NCBI RefSeq assembly: GCF_000014965.1
Contig: NC_008554.1
Span: forward strand, 4,452,001-4,516,000
Reading direction: 5' to 3'
From: Syntrophobacter fumaroxidans MPOB
GTDB taxonomy: Bacteria > Desulfobacterota > Syntrophobacteria > Syntrophobacterales > Syntrophobacteraceae
Length of the DNA stretch: 64,000 nt
The notes beneath the pieces were generated by a model, which worked only from the letters and a program-made list of their open reading frames with translations, was not told where the DNA came from and made no database searches. Within the stretch, counting starts at the first letter, position 1. Each line of letters opens with the position of its first letter. The position numbers were made by a program, and so were the translations under genes. Below, one piece after another: positions 53,462-61,790 of the stretch.

Positions 53462-54175
53462 ATGCGATCGGCAAATGAATCGAGCCGGCGTCCACGGCAA
53501 GCGCCCGAGTTGTTCGTCTTCGGCGTCGCCCTGGCGGTGCTCAACTTCCCCCTGCTCACAGGCGGCATATTCGAGTCCGCGCTCTTTTTCCCGGCCGCCG
53601 TCAAGGCCGGGGAATGGTGGCGCGTGCCGGCCCACCCCTTCGTTCATTTGAGCTGGTATCACCTGCTGCTCGATGCGGGAGCGTTCCTGTTCCTCTATGC
53701 CGGGCTGGACGAACCGTCGCGTTGGAGGCGGCTCTCGTGGGTGATCGGGTGCGGCCTGGGCAGCCTCGCTTTGAGCACGCTTACAACCCCGCTCATCGCC
53801 GTCCGGGGCCTGTGCGGGCTTTCGGGCATCGCCCACGGTCTCATGGCCGTTTCGGCCCTCGAGTGCATGACCGGTGAGAGGGGGGATCGCAAGAGCTTCA
53901 TCACCGGAATGGTCTGCTTCGGGATCGTCGTTCCCAAGAGCATCGTGGAGGTGTTGCAGGGGCACGTGTTCTTCGAATTCCTCCACTTCGGGCTGATGGG
54001 GTCGCCCGTTCCCGCCTGCCATGCGGGAGGCGTCCTGTCGGGTATCCTGATGTTCCTTGCAATGGGCGGGGCTCGCCGGATCAAAAACGCATCCCGAACG
54101 ACCCGGACATCGATCGTGGCGCAGGAGGGGGAGCCGGGGATGCCCGAAACACGGATCGGCGCACCGGCGTCATGA
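53462..54175 (+). CDS. rrtA: Rhombosortase-like rhomboid family intramembrane serine protease
   Basis: The 237-residue polytopic membrane protein has the rhomboid catalytic pair: Ser121 in GLSGIAHG and His187 in CHAGGVLSG. The segment EWWRVPAHPFVHLSWYHLLL matches the WR...H...H pattern at the start of rhombosortases (RrtA), which cleave proteins bearing GlyGly-CTERM tails. The short six-helix build without cytoplasmic domains also fits. I start at the ATG at 53462 (GAGGGA upstream), just before the first helix. An ATG at 53210 overlapping the previous stop (ATGA) would add 84 low-complexity Gly/Pro/Arg residues. Its neighbour is the likely substrate. Confidence 0.8.
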   Translation: MRSANESSRRPRQAPELFVFGVALAVLNFPLLTGGIFESALFFPAAVKAGEWWRVPAHPFVHLSWYHLLLDAGAFLFLYAGLDEPSRWRRLSWVIGCGLGSLALSTLTTPLIAVRGLCGLSGIAHGLMAVSALECMTGERGDRKSFITGMVCFGIVVPKSIVEVLQGHVFFEFLHFGLMGSPVPACHAGGVLSGILMFLAMGGARRIKNASRTTRTSIVAQEGEPGMPETRIGAPAS

Positions 54176-54326
54176 AGCTCCGACTCCGCCTCGATGGCGG
54201 CACAAAGCCGTGCCTGCCCCGAGAAGGCCCCTTTCGCCGGCGCCCTCCGGGCACTCGTTTCCATGGCAATGTCGAGAAAAGTGAGGACGGCGGGCGACCC
54301 TCCGCGAGGGTCCCGGGCGAGGTCCT

Positions 54327-55085
54327 CTATGAAGAAACGCCTATGCCTTTCCCTCGCAAGTAGGTCTTCACCTGTTGGATGCTCAGAAGCCGGTAATGGA
54401 ATACCGAGGCCGCAAGCAATATGGTCGCGCCACCCTGCGTCACGGCTTCGTAAAAGTCCTCGAGCCTGCCCGCCCCGCCCGAGGCGACTACAGGCACCTT
54501 CACTGCCTCCGAAATGGCCCGGGTGAAGGGAATATCATAGCCGGCCCGCGTTCCGTCGCCATCCATGCTGGTCGGCAAAATGACGCCGGCGCCGAGCGAT
54601 TCGCATTGTTTGGCCCATTCGACGGCGTCCTTGCCGACCGCCAGGGTGCCCCCCGAAACCACCAGTTCGAAACCCGACGGCATGGCTGCGTTCCGGCGGG
54701 CATCGATTGCAACGGTCACGCGTTGCGATCCCCATCCGGCTGCGGCCTCCCGGATCAATTCCGGACGCTTGACCGCCGCGCTGTTCATGGAAACCTTGTC
54801 CGCGCCGGCTCCCAGCAGCAGCTCGATATCTTCCATCGTGGAAACGCCGCCCCCGACGGTCAGCGGTATGTCGATGACGCCCGAGACGGCCCTCACCCAG
54901 TCAAGACGGGTCTTGCGATTTTCGAGGGTTGCGGCGATGTCCAGCATCGCCAGTTCATCCGCGCCTTCCTGCTGATAGAGCCTGGCGCTTTCCACGGGAT
55001 CGCCGGCGTCCTTGAGGTCCACAAAGTGAATCCCCTTCACCACGCGACCGTTCTTCATATCCAGGCACGGCATGATTTTGACCAT
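54327..55085 (-). CDS. hisF: Imidazole glycerol phosphate synthase cyclase subunit HisF
   Basis: HisF closes the imidazole ring of the histidine pathway, using ammonia from HisH. The 252-residue TIM barrel has both catalytic aspartates: Asp9 in PCLDMKNGRVVKG and Asp128 in VAIDARR. Both phosphate-binding segments are present (TVGGGVSTMEDIELLLGAGADKV and VVASGGAGRLEDF). Length is normal. No hisH or other his gene is near, so it is a solitary copy; a second function cannot be excluded. It is on the minus strand, convergent with the rhombosortase gene. Confidence 0.9.
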   Translation of the reverse strand: MVKIMPCLDMKNGRVVKGIHFVDLKDAGDPVESARLYQQEGADELAMLDIAATLENRKTRLDWVRAVSGVIDIPLTVGGGVSTMEDIELLLGAGADKVSMNSAAVKRPELIREAAAGWGSQRVTVAIDARRNAAMPSGFELVVSGGTLAVGKDAVEWAKQCESLGAGVILPTSMDGDGTRAGYDIPFTRAISEAVKVPVVASGGAGRLEDFYEAVTQGGATILLAASVFHYRLLSIQQVKTYLRGKGIGVSS

Positions 55086-55668
55086 GGTTTTATCTCCTTA
55101 TAGGTGGGTTATCCGGTCCAATCCAATACCGGGAGAACGCTTGAGACAACTCCCCGGGGAGATTCTCCTCGGGATGAGCCATCCGGTCCAACCGGGAAAA
55201 CTCAGCGCCGCCGCAAGGCGGTCACTGCCGGCGGCAAGAGCTGCTCCCTGGACCGCGCCTTGCGGCAACTTATCTTCGGAGCCGGAATTCTCCTACATGC
55301 GGCGAAAAGTTGCAAGGCGCTCCAACTTGCCCTCAGCGATTTTGTCCCGCCGACAATCGCGCGCGTTCTTCGGCGCGTCCCGGTCGAGGGCTCGAAAGGA
55401 CGTGCCCGTCCCGACCGTGTCGGCTGGGAAGTGGTGAAAGAAGGGTCCAGGGGAGGCCGAAGCGACGACACCGCGCCGGGGGGCGGGGGATACAACGCGG
55501 CCCGGCTGGCCGCGGGTGGGCCGTCATGCCATACTGCCAATGACGGTGGATTCGGATCGGTGTTTGATCACCGGCAGGCCCGGTCCCGGCCTCACGGATA
55601 AAAGCGGGAGGGGAACGACTTCCCCTCCCCTGCTAGAAGGGGCCGGGCGTTCGAATCGGATGGGGCCG
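55086..55668. other. Gene-free stretch with terminator
   Basis: About 580 bp without a supported gene. The terminator at 55602-55629 serves the gene ending at 55669. The rest, including a G-rich part near 55460-55490, shows no clear feature. Confidence 0.5.
55602..55629 (-). terminator. Intrinsic terminator of the downstream secreted paralog
   Basis: A perfect 10-bp stem GGGAGGGGAA/TTCCCCTCCC with a 4-base loop is followed on the minus strand by GCTTTTATC. It lies 40 bp past the stop of the gene at 55669-56862. Confidence 0.7.
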
Positions 55669-56862
55669 CTAACGGCGCTTCATTTGATAGTACCCTCCGG
55701 TCGGAAGCCACCGGATGTACCCGTAGTCCGTCGTTTCCTTGCCCGATGCCGTGCCGTTGGTCCCGACCACCTGGGTGTCTCCGACCCGTCTGAACGATCT
55801 CACGCCGACCATGGAGGTGGCTTCAACGCCCGCTCCGCACCCGGCGCCGGCGGTTCCTTCAACGCGGAATCGCCCGGCCGGCGTGTGCAGATTGCTCAAC
55901 AGGAAAGGTTTGTAGTTTCTCAGCACGGTGAGCTTGCCGAGGTAGCTTTCATAGGCGCAGCCGGCGCATTGGTCGAGCCCGGAGTACTGGAGGCCGTCTT
56001 CATTCCAGATGGTGTACTCGATCTTGGTCTTCAGGCTCAGAGTGTCCCCGGTGAGATCGGACTTGCACGGAACAAGGGCCAGGTTGTTGACGGCGAACCC
56101 GTCGGTGGTGCTTCCTTGAGTGGGCTCCGCGAGGAAATCGAAGGTCAGGTATTTCGGGCACGCATCGTAGGCGGCGTTCGGCAGGCTGCACTCGGCGGCG
56201 CTGTAATCCGGCCCGGGGCAATTGGCGGGAGTGACGACCGTCGTCGGCGATGCCTTCAGGGACATGATGTTGACGTCGGCTCCGCCCACGCCGGTCACCT
56301 CTCCAACCCAGAAGCCGTCGGCGAAGTTCCCGGAACTCTCGATGACGTTTGCAGCGAATCGCCACGCGCTGTACTGCCAGGCGTTCTGGGGACGGCTGGC
56401 CAGGAAAGGCTTTGTCACAATGGCGAAACCGCTCAGGTGATTCCACGAGATCTGTTTGCGCAGGGTGCGGTCGACAGCCCAGCATTTGAGGACCCCTTCC
56501 TCGCCCGTACCCATCCCCGCGGCCACTCCGCGGCCGGACAGGTCGCAGCCGTCGCTGGCCCTGAACATGACGCTGTTGCGGGCGGACAGCCTCATGGCAA
56601 AATCGGACAGCAGACACGGGCTGCCGGGAGTGGTCCGTGCCTGCTTGACTTCCCAGTAACACTTCACACAAACCTTGTTGGAAGAATTGTTGGTGAGAAA
56701 AATATAGGTTTCCGTCCCGTTGTCGGTCTGGATTTTTGGCCAGATCAGGAGACTGCCCTCCTTGGACGTGTCGGCGGCGCCGTTGATCTGGGCCGAACCG
56801 TCGAGGCTTGCCGCGACTATCATGAAAGCCGTGACCAAAGCTGCGATGATGTACCTTCTCAT
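55669..56862 (-). CDS. Secreted protein of unknown family (paralog B)
   Basis: The 397-residue exported protein has a signal peptide (about residues 1-24, ending DGSAQ). It shares with the adjacent upstream gene (57020-58105) a set of motifs in order: DTSKEGSLLIWP, a strand region with TNNSSNKVCVKCYW, LKCWAVD, WNHLSG, YSAWRFAAN, DACP and NLALVPC. Ten or more cysteines suggest disulfides. I recognise no described domain; the WPxI...NLSN pattern recalls beta-sandwich surface proteins. The ATG at 56862 has GAGGAGGT upstream. It is probably exported and may be a type II secretion client. Confidence 0.75.
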   Translation of the reverse strand: MRRYIIAALVTAFMIVAASLDGSAQINGAADTSKEGSLLIWPKIQTDNGTETYIFLTNNSSNKVCVKCYWEVKQARTTPGSPCLLSDFAMRLSARNSVMFRASDGCDLSGRGVAAGMGTGEEGVLKCWAVDRTLRKQISWNHLSGFAIVTKPFLASRPQNAWQYSAWRFAANVIESSGNFADGFWVGEVTGVGGADVNIMSLKASPTTVVTPANCPGPDYSAAECSLPNAAYDACPKYLTFDFLAEPTQGSTTDGFAVNNLALVPCKSDLTGDTLSLKTKIEYTIWNEDGLQYSGLDQCAGCAYESYLGKLTVLRNYKPFLLSNLHTPAGRFRVEGTAGAGCGAGVEATSMVGVRSFRRVGDTQVVGTNGTASGKETTDYGYIRWLPTGGYYQMKRR

Positions 56863-56954
56863 ATGCCTGACCTCCTCGATATTCAGTCCCGAGCCGCCCG
56901 GCATTCCGCGTGGACCACACTCGCGGGCGGGACCGGTGTCCCCGGATTCGGGTG

Positions 56955-56996
56955 TTTCACGGGCACGCGCCGAAAAATCCGTGCCGTGCCGTGAAA
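56955..56996 (-). terminator. Hairpin between the two secreted paralogs
   Basis: TTTCACGGGCACG (56955-56967) pairs, with one bulge, with CGTGCCGTGAAA (56985-56996). It is 24 bp past the stop of the upstream paralog on the minus strand. There is no U-run; it could limit readthrough into the second paralog. Confidence 0.45.
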
Positions 56997-57019
56997 GGGC
57001 CGCACGGATCGGGTTCCGG

Positions 57020-58105
57020 CTACCAGGTGATGGAAACCGGGGTCGTGGTGTTCACGTCGTTGGCGTCCCTGATGTACGCCTGGCCTGGGCCTACGGCGGT
57101 CGGGGCCACGCCGACGACGGGTCCGTCACCGGAATAGAGCCGCATGGACATGACGCCCAGGAGCGGCGAGCCCACGCTGCCCGCGCAGGCGGCCTGCTTC
57201 CTGCCGTGCACGTAGATGGTGCCGCTGCGGGTCGACAGGTGCGTGAAAGGGTTGACGGCGCCCGCGACCAGATGCACTTTGGGGCCGGCAAGGGATTGAT
57301 AGAACCATTGGGTCGTGGTGTCGTCACATCCCACGCACACGGACGCCGTCGAAAGGGTTTTCCCTTTTTCACTGCGGCGCACCAGCTTCGTATAGACCAT
57401 CGTGTCGAGGTTTCCCGCAAGCCGTTCCCTGCAGGGAACGAGGGCCAGCCTGTTGTCGACGGTCCCCGCGGGGAAGACACCCGAAGTGTTCCGGGTCTGC
57501 TTCAGAAAGTTGAACAGCAGGCCCGTCGGGCAGGCGTCGTAGTTGCCGGAATCGCCCGTCAGAAGCATCTCTCCCGGCAGACCCGCCGCGACGCCGGTCG
57601 TGGCTGAATTCACGGCGAATCGCCAGGCGCTGTATTCCCAGTGACGGTCGTGAGCTTCCCCGACCACCGCGCTTCCCGACAGCCAATTCCAGGCAATCTG
57701 CTGCGTTCCGGCGCTGTCCACCGCCCAGCATTTGAGCTCGGCCAGGGTCCTGGGCGCCAGGGGGCTGGGCTGCACGCCGGTGTGAGGCACGGCTTTGCCG
57801 TCCGGTCCCTTCCCCGTGGACGCCATCCAGGAGACGGGCTGATTGGGCTGAAGCGTGAAAGTCCATTCGGTGCGCGCGCAGGACGAAGGGAAGCGATAGA
57901 CACACTTTACTTTGACACTCTCATAATAGTCATTGCTGAGATTGATCATCGTGTCTGCCGTGCCGCCTCGGATCAGAGGCCAAACCAGAAGGCTTCCCTT
58001 TTTCGAGGTATTCGTCACCGTGCGATCCGTTTGGGCATGACACAGGGACACGGATGCCGATAAGACGAAAACGGCGGTCAAAAAAACGAACACGCTTCTT
58101 TTCAT
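57020..58105 (-). CDS. Secreted protein of unknown family (paralog A)
   Basis: The 361-residue exported protein has a signal peptide (about residues 1-24, ending SLCHAQ). It is a paralog of 55669-56862. Shared motifs are NTSKKGSLLVWPLI, the SNDYYESVKVKCVYRF strand region, LKCWAVD, WNWLSG, YSAWRFAVN, DACP and RLALVPC. Cysteines are paired along the chain (for example in ASVCVGCDDTT), consistent with export and disulfides. The family is not known to me. The ATG at 58105 follows AAGGAGAGAGG. The two genes are tandem, 157 bp apart, probably a recent duplication that has diverged. Confidence 0.75.
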   Translation of the reverse strand: MKRSVFVFLTAVFVLSASVSLCHAQTDRTVTNTSKKGSLLVWPLIRGGTADTMINLSNDYYESVKVKCVYRFPSSCARTEWTFTLQPNQPVSWMASTGKGPDGKAVPHTGVQPSPLAPRTLAELKCWAVDSAGTQQIAWNWLSGSAVVGEAHDRHWEYSAWRFAVNSATTGVAAGLPGEMLLTGDSGNYDACPTGLLFNFLKQTRNTSGVFPAGTVDNRLALVPCRERLAGNLDTMVYTKLVRRSEKGKTLSTASVCVGCDDTTTQWFYQSLAGPKVHLVAGAVNPFTHLSTRSGTIYVHGRKQAACAGSVGSPLLGVMSMRLYSGDGPVVGVAPTAVGPGQAYIRDANDVNTTTPVSITW

Positions 58106-59059
58106 ACCCTCTCTCCTTGGAGATACGGTTGAGTGCGCCCTGGCGTTCAGGAACGACCGCCCCGACAGCCGAATCGTCGGATGGTCCTTTCCGGCGGCTT
58201 TCCTTCCCGTTGCATTCAAGGTCGCAGGCGCCGCAAACCTCAAGGGATGCCGCCTGCGAACCATCGGGGCTACCCGGGATGGGACCGGATTTCCTCGCGT
58301 TCCGCTCCGAGTTGCCTTATCTCGGACGCACGGCCGGGGAGCGGTGGAATTGAGCCGACCCCCTCGTCCGCCTGCCCGGAACGTCGAGCTTTTCCTCCGG
58401 CGTCGTTGCGTTCCGGATCGAACAGAAGCGGAAGTTGGAACGGGAATCGGGTCTTGAGTCGATACCTGCCGTCTTTCGGGCGAACGCCCCCGTCGAAGCC
58501 GAACTGTATCCCAGCGACGGGAGATGCCCGGCTTTCGGGAATTCGTCCAACATGTGTGCCCCGCAAGCATCCACACGGCCCCGCGCGTCGTTTCCGAGGC
58601 TCGGGGCGCATTGTCTTTCGATCGTCAGCGGAATCAGTGCAGAAGAGCGGAAACGGCCGCATTGATGAAACCTGCCGGACGTGTCCGTTCCTTTCCTTTT
58701 CTCAGGGACTCACGCGCCTGATGTGCCCGGTTCAGCTTCATGAATAGGGTGTGACCTTACGGAATGCATTCTAGCAGTGTGAGGCGGAAAGTACACGTTA
58801 ATATTCGTCAATGTTTGTCCCGCTTTCCTCGGGGGATGACGAACGCGTCCGGATATTTGTGCCCGGTTCGCAGGATTCGCTCACGCTCAATCTCGAGCCC
58901 GGTATTGTGGCAGGCTCATGTGAAGGGGGGACGATGGGTCTGACTCCTGCAAGCCTTGAAGAGGAAACGGTGTTGCGAAAACACCCACGCGCCCGTCCGG
59001 CAATGGGTCCCGAGTGCAATGGGGGTGCCGCTTCATTGATCGACGGGGGAGCCTGTCCC
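58106..59059. other. 954-bp gene-free stretch
   Basis: No supported gene on either strand. Overlapping GC-rich reading frames lack start sites or family features. An AT-richer section at 58745-58815 (with TTGACG and TAGAAT on the minus strand, poorly spaced) may hold a distant promoter for the paralog gene. The part next to modC has no clear terminator. Confidence 0.5.
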
Positions 59060-59779
59060 TCAGGAGGCGAGCACCTCTTCCAGGTCGGTCCCGTCGCTCT
59101 TGAGAAAATGCAGGCACTCGCGGACCCGGCCGATTTCGTAAATCACGAGGGTCTCGGCGAAGACCCGAATATCCTCGGGGTCGTGAGTGACCATGACCAT
59201 CGGGATGTCGAACGCGCGCCGGATCTTCGCCAGTTCTTCGCGGAGCTTCACGCGCAGGAGCGTGTCCAGGGCGGCGAAGGGTTCGTCCATGAGCAGCAGG
59301 TCCGGCTTCCGGATCAGTGCCCGCGCGAGCGCCACGCGCTGCTTCTGGCCACCCGAAATGTCCAAGGGATAACTCTGCGCCAACTGGGAGATTTCGAAAG
59401 CTTCGAGAAATTCCATGACCTGGCGCCGGTCGTCGCGCGACAGGCGCCAGGGCCAGTCGTTTTTCAGTCCGAATCCCACGTTCTCGAGCACCGTGCGGTG
59501 AGGGAACAGCGCGTAGTCCTGGAACACGTAGCCGATCTTCCTGTGGCGCGAGGGGACGTTCACCCCGCTCTGCGTATCGAACAGCACGCGGCCGTTGAGA
59601 GCGATTCTTCCTGCATCCGGCGTCACGAGACCGGCGATGGATTGCAGCGTGAGCGTCTTGCCGGAACCCGAAGGGCCGAAAAGGACCACGCACTGCTCCC
59701 GGGAGGAAAAGGCGGCATCGAGCCTGAAATGCCTCGCCTTCGATTCCATGCGTTTTTCCACCGAGACTTCGATGACCAT
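59060..59779 (-). CDS. modC: Molybdate/tungstate-type ABC transporter ATP-binding protein
   Basis: The 239-residue ATPase has Walker A GPSGSGKT (35-42), Q-loop FQDYALFPH, signature SGGQKQRVALARAL, Walker B LLLMDEPFAALD and the switch His in MVTHDPED. Unlike E. coli ModC it ends soon after the ABC domain and lacks the C-terminal MOP/TOBE oxyanion-binding domain, so it may not be inhibited by internal molybdate. It is the last gene of the modB-modA-modC operon, one base after modA. The substrate assignment rests on ModA. Confidence 0.88.
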   Translation of the reverse strand: MVIEVSVEKRMESKARHFRLDAAFSSREQCVVLFGPSGSGKTLTLQSIAGLVTPDAGRIALNGRVLFDTQSGVNVPSRHRKIGYVFQDYALFPHRTVLENVGFGLKNDWPWRLSRDDRRQVMEFLEAFEISQLAQSYPLDISGGQKQRVALARALIRKPDLLLMDEPFAALDTLLRVKLREELAKIRRAFDIPMVMVTHDPEDIRVFAETLVIYEIGRVRECLHFLKSDGTDLEEVLAS

Positions 59780-59780
59780 G

Positions 59781-60560
59781 TCACGGTTTCCCGAATCCGT
59801 ACTTCGAGAGGATTTCCACGCCTTCCTCGCTCAGCACGAAATCGATGAAGCGCCGGGCAGGATCCGTCTTCCTGGTCGCCGCGACCACGGCGATGGGGTA
59901 AAGGATCGGCTTGTGCTTCTCCAGTTTCAACGCAACCCGCACCTTCTCTTTGGCGACGGCGGCATCGGTCGCATAGACAATCCCCGCGTCCACTTCCCCA
60001 CGACTCACGTAGTCGAGCACCTGGCGGACTGAATTGGCGAGGATGAATTTGGGTTTCAGAGTTTCCCACAAACCCTCGCTGGTCAGGGCCTCCTCCGCGT
60101 AACGACCCGCGGGAACCGATTCCGGATTTCCCACGGAAATCCTCGTGATTTCCTTCAGGGTCAAGTCCTTCAAAGCCTTGATGGAGGTTTTCGCGTCGCC
60201 GGGGACGATCAGAACGAGCCCGTTGCCGGCAAAGTTTTTCCTGGTTTCGGTCAGGATGAGCTTCTTCTCGTTGGCCTGGTCCATGGTTTTCTGATCCGCC
60301 GATGCGAACACGTCCGCCGGCGCGCCCTGCTCGATCTGCTGCAGCAACGGCCCCGAGGCCGCGAAATTCAACACTACCTTGGTTCCCGGGTTGGCCGCCT
60401 CGAATTTCTTGCCCACCTCCGTGAAGGCATTGGTCAGGCTTGCCGCGGCGGAGACGATGATTTCCTGCTCGGCGCAGGCACTGCCGACGTACAGCGCGGG
60501 GAGGATGGCAAGGGCGAGAAAAAGGGCGACGAAAAAACGGGCGGCAACATGATGCTTCAT
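59781..60560 (-). CDS. modA: Molybdate/tungstate-type ABC transporter substrate-binding protein
   Basis: The 259-residue periplasmic protein has a signal peptide (about residues 1-30, ending GSACAE). The mature ModA fold starts IIVSAAASLTNAFTEVGKKFE, with the Ser residues that bind the oxyanion, then NFAASGPLLQQIEQGAPADVF and a C-terminal GIVYATDAAVAKEKVRV with the conserved Tyr. Molybdate, tungstate or both may be bound; sequence cannot separate them here. The start overlaps the modB stop (ATGA). Confidence 0.92.
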   Translation of the reverse strand: MKHHVAARFFVALFLALAILPALYVGSACAEQEIIVSAAASLTNAFTEVGKKFEAANPGTKVVLNFAASGPLLQQIEQGAPADVFASADQKTMDQANEKKLILTETRKNFAGNGLVLIVPGDAKTSIKALKDLTLKEITRISVGNPESVPAGRYAEEALTSEGLWETLKPKFILANSVRQVLDYVSRGEVDAGIVYATDAAVAKEKVRVALKLEKHKPILYPIAVVAATRKTDPARRFIDFVLSEEGVEILSKYGFGKP

Positions 60561-61237
60561 CGGTCAACCTCCTTGAGATAACGGGTTTTCAGCATTCTTC
60601 CGGAAAAAACCAGAACCGCCATGCACACCAGCGATGTGATGATCACCAAAGTGGCGGCCATCCGCTCGTTCCCCGCCTGGACCGCATCGTAGACGGCGAG
60701 GGAGAGGGTTTGCGTCTTTCCGGGCAGATTGCCGGCCACCATGAGGGTTGCTCCGAACTCGCCCATGGCCCGGGCGAAGGCGAGCATCGTCCCGGCCAGT
60801 ATCCCCGGCCAGGCGAGAGGAAACGACACGCGAAAGAAGACCCCCGCTTCGGACAGTCCCAGAGTGCGGGCGGCTTTTTCGAGATTCGGGTCGATGCTTT
60901 CGAAGGCGCTGCGGGCGGCCTTGAAAACCAGGGGCAGCGAGACCACGGTGGAAGCCACCACCGCACCCTGCCAGGTGAACATGAGGGTCACCCCGAAGGT
61001 CTCGTAGAGCCAGCTGCCGATCCAGCCCCTTCGCCCGATGATGACGATCAGGTAGTACCCGAGGACGGTCGGCGGCATCACCAGGGGCAGAGTGAGGAAG
61101 GCGTCGAGCCATTCTCTGCCTCGAAACCGGACGCGAGCCAGGAGGAAAGCGACGGAGACGCCGACCAGGGAGGCCCCCAGCGTGGCAAAACCGGCCACTT
61201 TGAGGGTCAGGAGCAACGGGACGAGGGTTTGCGTCAC
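60557..61237 (-). CDS. modB: Molybdate/tungstate-type ABC transporter permease
   Basis: The 226-residue permease has five or six membrane helices and the EAA loop EKAARTLGLSEAGVFFRVSFP that docks on ModC. LVMPPTVLGYYLIVIIGRRGW is typical of ModB. The start is a GTG at 61237 that overlaps the stop of a 43-codon leader ORF. The gene order B-A-C is less common than A-B-C. Confidence 0.92.
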   Translation of the reverse strand: MTQTLVPLLLTLKVAGFATLGASLVGVSVAFLLARVRFRGREWLDAFLTLPLVMPPTVLGYYLIVIIGRRGWIGSWLYETFGVTLMFTWQGAVVASTVVSLPLVFKAARSAFESIDPNLEKAARTLGLSEAGVFFRVSFPLAWPGILAGTMLAFARAMGEFGATLMVAGNLPGKTQTLSLAVYDAVQAGNERMAATLVIITSLVCMAVLVFSGRMLKTRYLKEVDR

Positions 61238-61365
61238 GGCGGCGCCTCCCAGGTCACGGCGCCCGGCGCGGGAACCGCCGTCGGCTTCATGCGGGTCCCG
61301 CGTTTCGCTCCTCCGCGGCGGCCGGACAGACCGTACAGGACAGGAAAGCTTTCCTGTCTTTCCAT
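61234..61365 (-). CDS. 43-codon leader ORF overlapping the modB start
   Basis: The ATG at 61365 has a good Shine-Dalgarno (AGGGGAGATGATCCG). The frame ends in a TGA (61236-61234) overlapping the modB GTG start, the geometry of translational coupling. The peptide starts MERQESFPVLYGLSG and ends TAVPAPGAVTWEAPP; it has no recognisable domain. Codons 3-9 consist of the 20-bp palindrome at 61339-61358. It may be a regulatory leader peptide rather than a functional protein, or chance in GC-rich DNA. Confidence 0.4.
   Translation of the reverse strand: MERQESFPVLYGLSGRRGGAKRGTRMKPTAVPAPGAVTWEAPP
61339..61358. promoter_or_regulatory. Perfect 20-bp palindrome in the mod leader
   Basis: GACAGGAAAG is followed directly by its complement CTTTCCTGTC. 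It begins seven bases after the leader-ORF ATG on the minus strand, between the mod promoter and modB. It could be an operator or fold as RNA over the ribosome-binding region. Confidence 0.6.
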
Positions 61366-61482
61366 CGGATCATCTCCCCTTGTTGTTCCCCGGCGGTCTT
61401 CCTTCGCGGTCGGGAAAGTCGTGTTCCCGACGCACGGGGTGAATCGAGAGTTGTTCTTTCAGTGCCAAAAATGTGCATTGTG

Positions 61483-61515
61483 TCGTCTATACACGATATC
61501 TCTACCCGATTTCAA
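61483..61515 (-). promoter_or_regulatory. modB: Candidate mod promoter overlapped by palindromic operator
   Basis: On the minus strand TTGAAA (61515-61510) and TATAGA (61491-61486) are 18 bp apart. The near-palindrome TCGTCTATACACGA (61483-61496; arms TCGT/ACGA around TATA) covers the -10. A repressor bound here would block the mod operon. A related site overlaps the receptor promoter. Confidence 0.55.
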
Positions 61516-61790
61516 AGTGGGATGCAAGCAGCCTGTTTATGCCGCCTTCAAGCGGTGCCGTTTTCAGAGGGCGGCGTTCCCGCGGGAGGCTTGAAGAAGC
61601 TGGAAGGCCCGAAGCTCCGGGGCGCGGGTTCGCAGCCTTCTGCGCTTCGCAAATTTCCGGAAGGCGGGGCAAATCGCTCCCGGGTTCGCGGCTTTTTCGC
61701 CCGAGGCGCTCCGCCCCGCTCGCGGCACGTGGTCGTTTTCACCATTTTGTGGAGGCATTCGAGTTTTTAAAAGTACTGTTTAAATTACAA

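Noticed and set aside
61324-61334. CGGACAGACCG in the mod leader, identical to 11 bp of the 34-bp TetR palindrome arm
   Set aside because: It is a single half-site without its mirror partner. Chance occurrence in GC-rich DNA is plausible, so I do not claim control by that TetR.
61238-61450. Possible molybdenum-cofactor riboswitch upstream of modB
   Set aside because: The leader is GC-rich and foldable, but I could not match the conserved core of that RNA class. A covariance search would be needed.
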